Part shown: one piece after another, positions 58,218-64,000 of the stretch
Numbering within the stretch: the stretch's first letter is position 1
How the letters are laid out: the number at the start of each line of letters is the position of its first letter
Made by a program: the position numbers and the translations under genes
The notes under the pieces: model-generated
What the model saw: only the letters and a program-made list of their open reading frames with translations
The model's database searches: none
Told to the model about the DNA's origin: nothing
DNA from: Mortierella sp. BCC40632
Taxonomy: Eukaryota > Mortierellomycota > Mortierellomycetes > Mortierellales > Mortierellaceae
Direction: 5' to 3'
NCBI GenBank assembly: GCA_011634665.1
Contig: WAEK01000009.1
Location: 1 to 64,000, forward strand
DNA length: 64,000 nucleotides

Positions 58218-59987
58218 CTAAGGCTGGTCAAGAGGAACATAAACCTGTTGATGTCGTCCCAAGTCAACACTACCCCCAGCCCCGCCAGAACGCTGATGAC
58301 TTTGGTTCTTCTTTAACGTGAACGAACGACCTAGCTTACTCTTGCTCATCCATCCAGAGACAAGTCCTCCTCCATTGGCTCTTTTGCCTGCTCCTGCCGT
58401 GAAGGGGAACAGTGTCTGAATCGGGAACTGGACAAAGAGAAGCGTCAGGAACCGTTCGGTTTCTTCGGCAAGCTCAGGTTCCATACATGAAGCCTCCATA
58501 GGGAAAGGACTGTGTCCGATAGCGGTTGCACCCGATCCCGATGGTACTCCAACCCCAACTCCTCCTGTAGCCGTCGTTGGTGAGGACAGGGCTTCAGTGT
58601 TGGGATTGACGGTTCGCGTGCCAAGTTGGTAGACCAGAGATGCTGGAACAGCGGGCGGAGGAGCGACTGGAGGAAGTGGACCCCAGCCCTCGGGTGGTGG
58701 ACGCACAACAGTAGGCTTGCGTCTCAGCCCACTGGCGCCATTGCCTGTCTTTGAGTCCAAGGAGTCGGGCAAGATAGTCTGCAGATTGGGTCCAGTCTTG
58801 ATGGCCGGCAGAGGCGTAAAGACAGTTGCAGGAGGCAAGCCTGAGGCGACGGGGACACCACCCTGGGACTGGTAGTTGGGCGTAGCGAGACGAGCACGTT
58901 CCTGCTGGATCTTGTCTTGCTGTTGTTGGACACGCTGGGGGTAATTGGGTGGTTGGAGGTCGACCTTGTACATCATCTCCCAAGTGGGTGGGCCATGGAC
59001 TGCACCGTCCATGACCATGGGTACCAATGGGTCCAAGAGGGGCTGGGCTGGGAAGAAAGGAGTGTCGACAAGGCAAGTAGTCGTTGGCGAGACTCTGTAG
59101 TAGCCCTTGTCACGGATATCAAGCTGGAATGGCCGCGCAAGAAGAGTCGTTGCCCGTTCCAGGTCGCGCTCGGTCATGATATCCGAGGCATCCGAGGCGG
59201 TCGACGCATGGGAATCAAACCCAGCGAGCTGAAAGATTGGGTGATGGGCCCCATCCGGGGTGACGAGCGTGAGTGCGTGGACAACAGGGCGCGCAAGAGC
59301 CGAGTTTTCAAAGTAGCGGCGCGACTTTAGCTGCGAAGCACGGAAGACGGCTTGAAGAGAGGCAGGGTCGAGATGCTGAAAGATAAATTCGAGCGAGAAG
59401 ACAGCCTTTCGCTCCTGACAAAGGGTCGCCTTGAGAACGGTGCGCTGAAGGGCAAGAGTGAGTGTCTTGGCAGCAATGGCACGACAGCGCTTCGACAGAT
59501 GCGAGAAGAGCAAGAGGTCGTTGATATCAAAGTTGCGTGCGATGCGGATGAGGATCGGGTCTTCGAGCCGCAGCAAGCGCGAAGCAGCGGCACCAGAGTG
59601 CTGAAGGATGGGAGTTTGCGGAACAGGAGGTACGGTGCCCTGGGTGTAGACCTGGCCAGGCGAGCGTCGAGACTGGCGACGGAAGAGGGACAAGGACCTT
59701 CCAACCCGCGAGCCGCCACTGGAAGGGGCCCGTTCGTGCTGTCCAGCATGCGGCTGCGAAGGACTCTTAGGGGAAGTCCCAGCAGCACCATTCCTTGCAT
59801 AGTCCGTTGCTGTCAACGGAATCCCATTCGAGTCCTCGTACTGGTCCGGATGTGAGGCAGCGAGAGGGTTGGGGTCATAGGAGAGGGCTCTGCGGTGAGC
59901 AGAGGATGCAGAGTTGTCAGTAGCAACAGAGGATAGATGATGGGGATGGTACTGGTGTGGGGGAGGGGAGGTGAAGGTGGCCATCAT
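58218..59987 (-). CDS. F-box-like protein, 589 aa, single exon
   Basis: An intronless ORF of 589 codons with strong codon bias. Residues 1-135 are low complexity (Pro, Ser, His). Residues about 138-176 (L-L-R-L-E-D-P-I-L-I-R-I-A-R...D-L-L-L-F-S...S-K-R-C-R-A-I-A) fit an F-box-like helix set, which in SCF ligases docks to Skp1. The central part (about 190-310) is ordered. Residues about 340-480 are Pro/Gln-rich. Near the C-terminus is a hydrophobic patch F-L-T-L-L-F-V-Q-F-P-I-Q-T-L-F-P-F, followed by basic Ser-rich sequence. There is no LRR or WD domain, so substrate binding is unknown. The second codon is also ATG. A GT microsatellite follows the stop. Confidence 0.8.
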   Translation of the reverse strand: MMATFTSPPPHQYHPHHLSSVATDNSASSAHRRALSYDPNPLAASHPDQYEDSNGIPLTATDYARNGAAGTSPKSPSQPHAGQHERAPSSGGSRVGRSLSLFRRQSRRSPGQVYTQGTVPPVPQTPILQHSGAAASRLLRLEDPILIRIARNFDINDLLLFSHLSKRCRAIAAKTLTLALQRTVLKATLCQERKAVFSLEFIFQHLDPASLQAVFRASQLKSRRYFENSALARPVVHALTLVTPDGAHHPIFQLAGFDSHASTASDASDIMTERDLERATTLLARPFQLDIRDKGYYRVSPTTTCLVDTPFFPAQPLLDPLVPMVMDGAVHGPPTWEMMYKVDLQPPNYPQRVQQQQDKIQQERARLATPNYQSQGGVPVASGLPPATVFTPLPAIKTGPNLQTILPDSLDSKTGNGASGLRRKPTVVRPPPEGWGPLPPVAPPPAVPASLVYQLGTRTVNPNTEALSSPTTATGGVGVGVPSGSGATAIGHSPFPMEASCMEPELAEETERFLTLLFVQFPIQTLFPFTAGAGKRANGGGLVSGWMSKSKLGRSFTLKKNQSHQRSGGAGGSVDLGRHQQVYVPLDQP

Positions 59988-61818
59988 GGATGACTAGTGG
60001 ATCGACTGCGATGGTGGCAATCGGGTGATGAGAGCGCTGGGCGGATGCAGGAATGAATGAACGGAACAAGCGCGGAAGGAGAGTGAGAGAGATGGGGGGG
60101 GCAAGCGATAAACGCGGATGAGAAAATGGCCGGGCTGGCGATAACAGCGGCAACAGCCGAAGCCAGTCTTGGACGCAGAAAGAGTTGAAAAAGCAGCAGA
60201 TGATGATGGATCAGATCGAAGCCGATGATGAGGAAGAGGATGAGAAGCCGAGGAAAAAAGAGGGGGGGAGAGTGGCAAGACGCGTAGGATGAAAAAGGGA
60301 ACGGCCGGCAGCGGGTCGTCCAATGATGCAATGAGACAGAAATAAAGATTAAGGAAAAAGAGAGAGAGAGAAGAAGAGAAAAGAGAGAGAGAGAGAGAAA
60401 GGTGGGAGAGAGAGAGAGAGAGAGAGAGAAATAAGAAGAAGAAAAAAAAAAGGAGACAGCAACAAGGGATGCAAATGACTGCCGCACTTTAGCTGCCGCC
60501 CAGCCGTCGTCGCCAGAACAGACACGGAGCTGGGGACAGGGCGCCTTGCATCGAGCGTGCTCCCAGGGGCCACAGCCGAAAATGCGTGGACCAACCAACG
60601 AATACTCGAGGGCGAACCCATGCTCAAGTCTACCAAACGTGGTCACAGGCCTCCACTTGGCCCGGGGCCAAATGCACGGGCGCAAAGTGGGGCACCCTTG
60701 TGGAAGGGGCCTCGCACAGCCATCGTGAGCCACAACACGACCCTGCAGTGCCTCTTTTGGCCATCTCTGCACTCCCCGTGACTGAACTGAGGAAAGAAAG
60801 AAAAGAAAAATGGGCGGTTGGACATCATCCACACAGACCTTCCTTACTCGGGCGGGAAACAAGACAACGATAAATCAACACCTGCTGGTCTACATGGTCT
60901 GCCCAAAGGAGCGTGCCACGGGAGTTGCTCAGTCCATTTTCGGTCAGATACGAGAGGGTGCTCAATGGTGGACCAAATGTGGAGTGGTCGTCTCTTCTAG
61001 AGCCGATGACTCGACCACTCAAAAGGTCGTTTTTGGCTCTATGGATTTATCGTATAGCTTGAATGGCAGGATCACCGTGGTGATGATCAAATGATATCTG
61101 GTCCAGAGCCTAAAGCATTCTCATCGCTATCACGAGCTAGCATAAAAGAAGACGAAGGGAAAAGAAAAGAAAAGAAGCCGACTCTTATTCTCGGCAATTG
61201 TATCCGGCACAGCACATGCCCATTTCTTCTTTCCTCAATGTAGAGACCAATCCTAGCCGGTAAAGAGTCTCTTTTTTTGGTGATTGGCATATCCATGAAT
61301 CCCAGTCGAAAAGTAGCTAATATCCCAGTTGGATGTGTTGGGGAGAGCTATATTTTTTTCTTTACTGGAGGACAAGGACAGACGGATCACGCTCTGCTGT
61401 AGAGTCAAGGTCGTCTTCGAGGGTGCCCATAGAGAAAAGTGAGAAAGAAGAACAGAGGCAAGGATGACCCAAGAGAGAAAGAAGAAGGAGCTGCCTGCTC
61501 CTCTCCTCCCTCTCCCCTTGGCGTGACCGTTTATTACTCGAATGGAAAATGGAAAATGGAAATGGCTGATCTCTCTCCCAAGGAAAGCCTTATTCAGCAC
61601 TGCCCGCACTCGAACCCACCCGGGACCAGAATTCCACCCGTCTATCTCATTCCTCTCTTTACCTTTTTTCTTTCTCTCTTTCTCTCTTTCTCTCTTTTCT
61701 TCCTTCTTTCCTTCTTTCCTTCTCTCTGTCTCTCTTTCTCTCTGTCTCTCTATCGTCGTGCCTGCGTGCATCCTCTCTTCTCTTCTTCTCCTCTCCTCCC
61801 CCTCTCCTCATTCACCTC
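59988..61818. other. Intergenic between divergent genes
   Basis: GA-rich repeats (60355-60450) and CT-rich repeats (61660-61760) flank a middle part without supported genes. It presumably holds the promoters of the F-box-like gene (-) and trimethyllysine dioxygenase (+). Confidence 0.5.
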
Positions 61819-63781
61819 ATGCTTCCCATCACCCCTGCCCACGCCTTGCGCAGACTCCTCTCGCCCGGAACTGCCGCAACTACATTTGCCGCCATCTCTC
61901 GGTACATTACCTACTCTGCATCACTCGCTCCCTTCTCGTCAGATTCCATCCACAACATGACTCAGGTCCTAATCTATTTTATTTTATTTTATTATTATTA
62001 TTATTTTTGCCGCCATTCTCATTCATCCCCATCCATAGACCGACAACTGGATCAGTCGTTGCACGGGCTCTGCGTGTTACGGGACAAAGCGTTGCAACTC
62101 GAGCACTCACCTCTCGTGCCGTCTCACCATCCGTTTTCGCCGCTAATGCTCGCCTGTTCTCTTCAAAGGCCGCAGTTGCTGTAAAGTAGCCCATGTCTAT
62201 CCCTCTGCAACGATAAAACAGTACCCTCATCTGACACCTACTCTCTCTCTCGATCTCTTTGGTGGTGCATTGCATGACCCGGGCACTCAAACCTTTTTTT
62301 TTCTTCTTCTTTTTCCCTTTGTTCCTTTGGGCTTCCTGACCTTCCTCTTTATAGGAAACATCCGGGATCAGTGCAGCTACTAATGCCGACCATGACGAGG
62401 CACACAAAGTTACTGTCCAAGACAACAAGGTCCATTTGAGTTGGGCGGACGGGGTCGTCAGTCGATTGTAATACCTCGCAGCAGCAGCAAAAAAAAAAAA
62501 GTTTGTATCGATCTTGTTCCTTCGCCCACGTAGACTGGATGGCTCACTCAATTACCCTCCATTTACCCACGAATAGCCATTCCTTTTGGCTCCGGGACCA
62601 TTGCCATTGCCCCCAATGCTATCACACTGTTACGAAGCAGCGTCTATTCAACACCTTCAAGGTAAACCCAGTCAACCTTTATTCTCTTGGAATGTGGTCA
62701 GCAGAAGCGGCAGTAGAAGAAGAAGAACGAGAGAGAGTTATAACGGACATGTGCTAAATTGCACGCGGCAATGAAAAAAACGTGCCACCCATGCATATTT
62801 CCTATGCAGCTTGCCCTCTGCGCAACACCCCTTTCTTTCCCCTCTTTGCCTCACATTCTCGTCTCTCTCACTCACACACCTTTCTCTCTCACTCCGTCTC
62901 TCGGTAGATTCCGCGCGATGTGACACCGACATCTGCCACACTCACCCCAACGGGTGTCGACATTGTCTGTAGGTCCCACCCTTGTTCTGTATCACCTTGA
63001 CGGTCCATTAAGCCTGTTCGGCTCACGATGACCAAACGCTGAGAAAAAATATTCCAAATCCTTCTCTTTTTTCCACTCGGCAGGGGGATATGACAACCAC
63101 AAGAGCCATTTTCCTTATAGCTGGCTGAGACGCCATTCATATGATCCCAAGCTGCTGGACCCCTACCAACCGGAAGGCGCACCGTAGGTGGCATTCTTTT
63201 ACCCGAAATGGGATGACCTCAACACAACACACACACGGCAGCGAGAGGACTCTCCCTCCTCTCCCTTCTTCCCTCAATCTAATATAGGTTTTATTTTTTT
63301 GTTTCCCTGGTGATAGCAAAATCACTTGGAATAACGCCATCTCTTCAAATCTCCCCGAGATTGCCTACAAGGATATCATGGAGTCAGACAAAGGCCTTGC
63401 AGCATGGTTGAACAACATTGTAAAGGACATGTATATTTTTTTTTCTTTTCAACAAAAACTTGGTGTTTATGGATTTCTTGTCATACCTCCATTGTCCCAA
63501 CATGCAAGGAACTCTTTGATGACCAAGTCCCATGTTTCTAATTGCCTCCGTTTTCACCCTTCCGCTCTCTGTCTATCTCTATCTCTGCTCTCTTTTTATT
63601 CTCTTCTTTCTTTCTTTTTTCTTTTTCACTCTCTATCCCCATCTCCTTTGCATTTTTTTTTCTTCTTCTTTCCTTTACTAGCATGTCTACGGCTTCTCGT
63701 TTGTTAGTGGCATACCTGTCTCTCCTGAGGCAACCGAGGCTCTAGCCAACCGGATCACCTTCATTCGTGAAACTCACTATG
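61819..63781 (+). CDS. Trimethyllysine dioxygenase, N-terminal part (runs off window)
   Basis: Exons 61819-61901, 62039-62180, 62355-62467, 62577-62661, 62908-62968, 63084-63183, 63317-63419, a likely 18-nt exon 63509-63526, and 63682-63781. All joins are in phase. The N-terminus is an Arg/Ala/Ser-rich mitochondrial presequence (A-R-A-L-R-V-T-G; N-A-R-L-F-S-S-K). Next is the zinc-binding N-terminal domain, H-S-F-W-L-R-D-H-C-H-C-P-Q-C, with Cys spacing C-x-C-x2-C, then F-P-Y-S-W-L-R-R-H, then Y-G-F-S-F-V-S-G-I-P-V and R-I-T-F-I-R-E-T-H-Y-G opening the catalytic domain. The R-I-x-x-I-R-E-T block favours trimethyllysine dioxygenase over gamma-butyrobetaine dioxygenase. The enzyme hydroxylates N6-trimethyllysine with Fe(II) and 2-oxoglutarate, the first step to carnitine. 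The Fe ligands lie beyond 64000. Confidence 0.85.
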
Positions 63782-64000
63782 GTATGTTGTTTTGTTCCTC
63801 CCTCCCTCCCCATCTTCCCCTTCCCCCTTCTCACCCTCTTGACCTAAAATGGCCATGCCGAATCAAAAAGCCCACCCATGGATGAAAGAAAAAAGAGTTG
63901 ACAACTTTTACTAGGTCAAAAAAAAAAACATTTTTTTTTTTTTTTTTTGTTTTTTTTCATATTCACACGCACATTATATACACTTTCTCACACTCTCACA

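Noticed and set aside
59352..59855. 167-codon plus-strand ORF
   Set aside because: Antisense to the F-box-like coding sequence; codon bias belongs to the minus strand.
59984..60862. 292-codon minus-strand ORF upstream of the F-box-like gene
   Set aside because: Ser/Leu/Phe-rich translation of GA/CT repeats, with no domain. Likely promoter or 5' leader.
61253..62189. Several long ORFs on both strands around the start of trimethyllysine dioxygenase
   Set aside because: Produced by CT/GA repeats. Only the frame splicing 61901 to 62039 yields a credible presequence and joins the zinc domain.

Overview
This is nuclear DNA of a filamentous fungus. Genes carry many short GT-AG introns (about 60-130 bp) and lie between gene-poor stretches full of homopolymer A/T tracts and CT/GA microsatellites. 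A complete mitochondrial propionyl-CoA carboxylase pair, an isobutyryl-CoA-dehydrogenase-like gene and chromodomain Ty3/gypsy elements suggest an early-diverging (Mucoromycota/Mortierella-like) fungus. That placement is inference from gene content.

Layout. 1-3.9 kb: the 3' part of a decayed Ty3/gypsy element followed by the 3' end and LTR of a second one. 4.2-13.6 kb: repeat-rich DNA with hAT-type MITEs, LTR-like repeats, one zinc-finger ORF and two decayed gene remnants. 13.7-15.6 kb (-): a seven-exon isobutyryl-CoA-dehydrogenase-like gene whose reading frame is intact but whose catalytic Glu is replaced. 15.6-25 kb: mostly non-coding, with one compact 117-aa intronless gene at 20.8 kb. 25.1-28.4 kb (-): a 1073-aa mostly disordered protein with an acidic W-D-E-D-F-D motif. 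31.4-38.3 kb: divergent PCCB (-) and PCCA (+). 39.3-53.1 kb: a tandem array of four complete six-exon genes plus a relic, encoding two-membrane-segment proteins with a glycosylated ectodomain and a coiled-coil tail. 53.5-64 kb: a PTPMT1-type phosphatase (-), a glycine-zipper membrane protein (+), an F-box-like protein (-) and the 5' part of trimethyllysine dioxygenase (+).

Functional reading. The recognisable enzymes are mostly mitochondrial: acyl-CoA dehydrogenase (valine arm), both PCC subunits (propionyl-CoA to methylmalonyl-CoA), PTPMT1 (cardiolipin pathway) and trimethyllysine dioxygenase (carnitine synthesis). The best candidate for an undescribed system is the 39-53 kb array. Its topology, an F-P-D-I-W-I-C motif after the first membrane segment and a W-G-G-containing second segment recall DEG/ENaC-type two-TM channels, but no homology is proven. 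Gene models were spliced by eye. Exon joins were checked for phase, not for expression.
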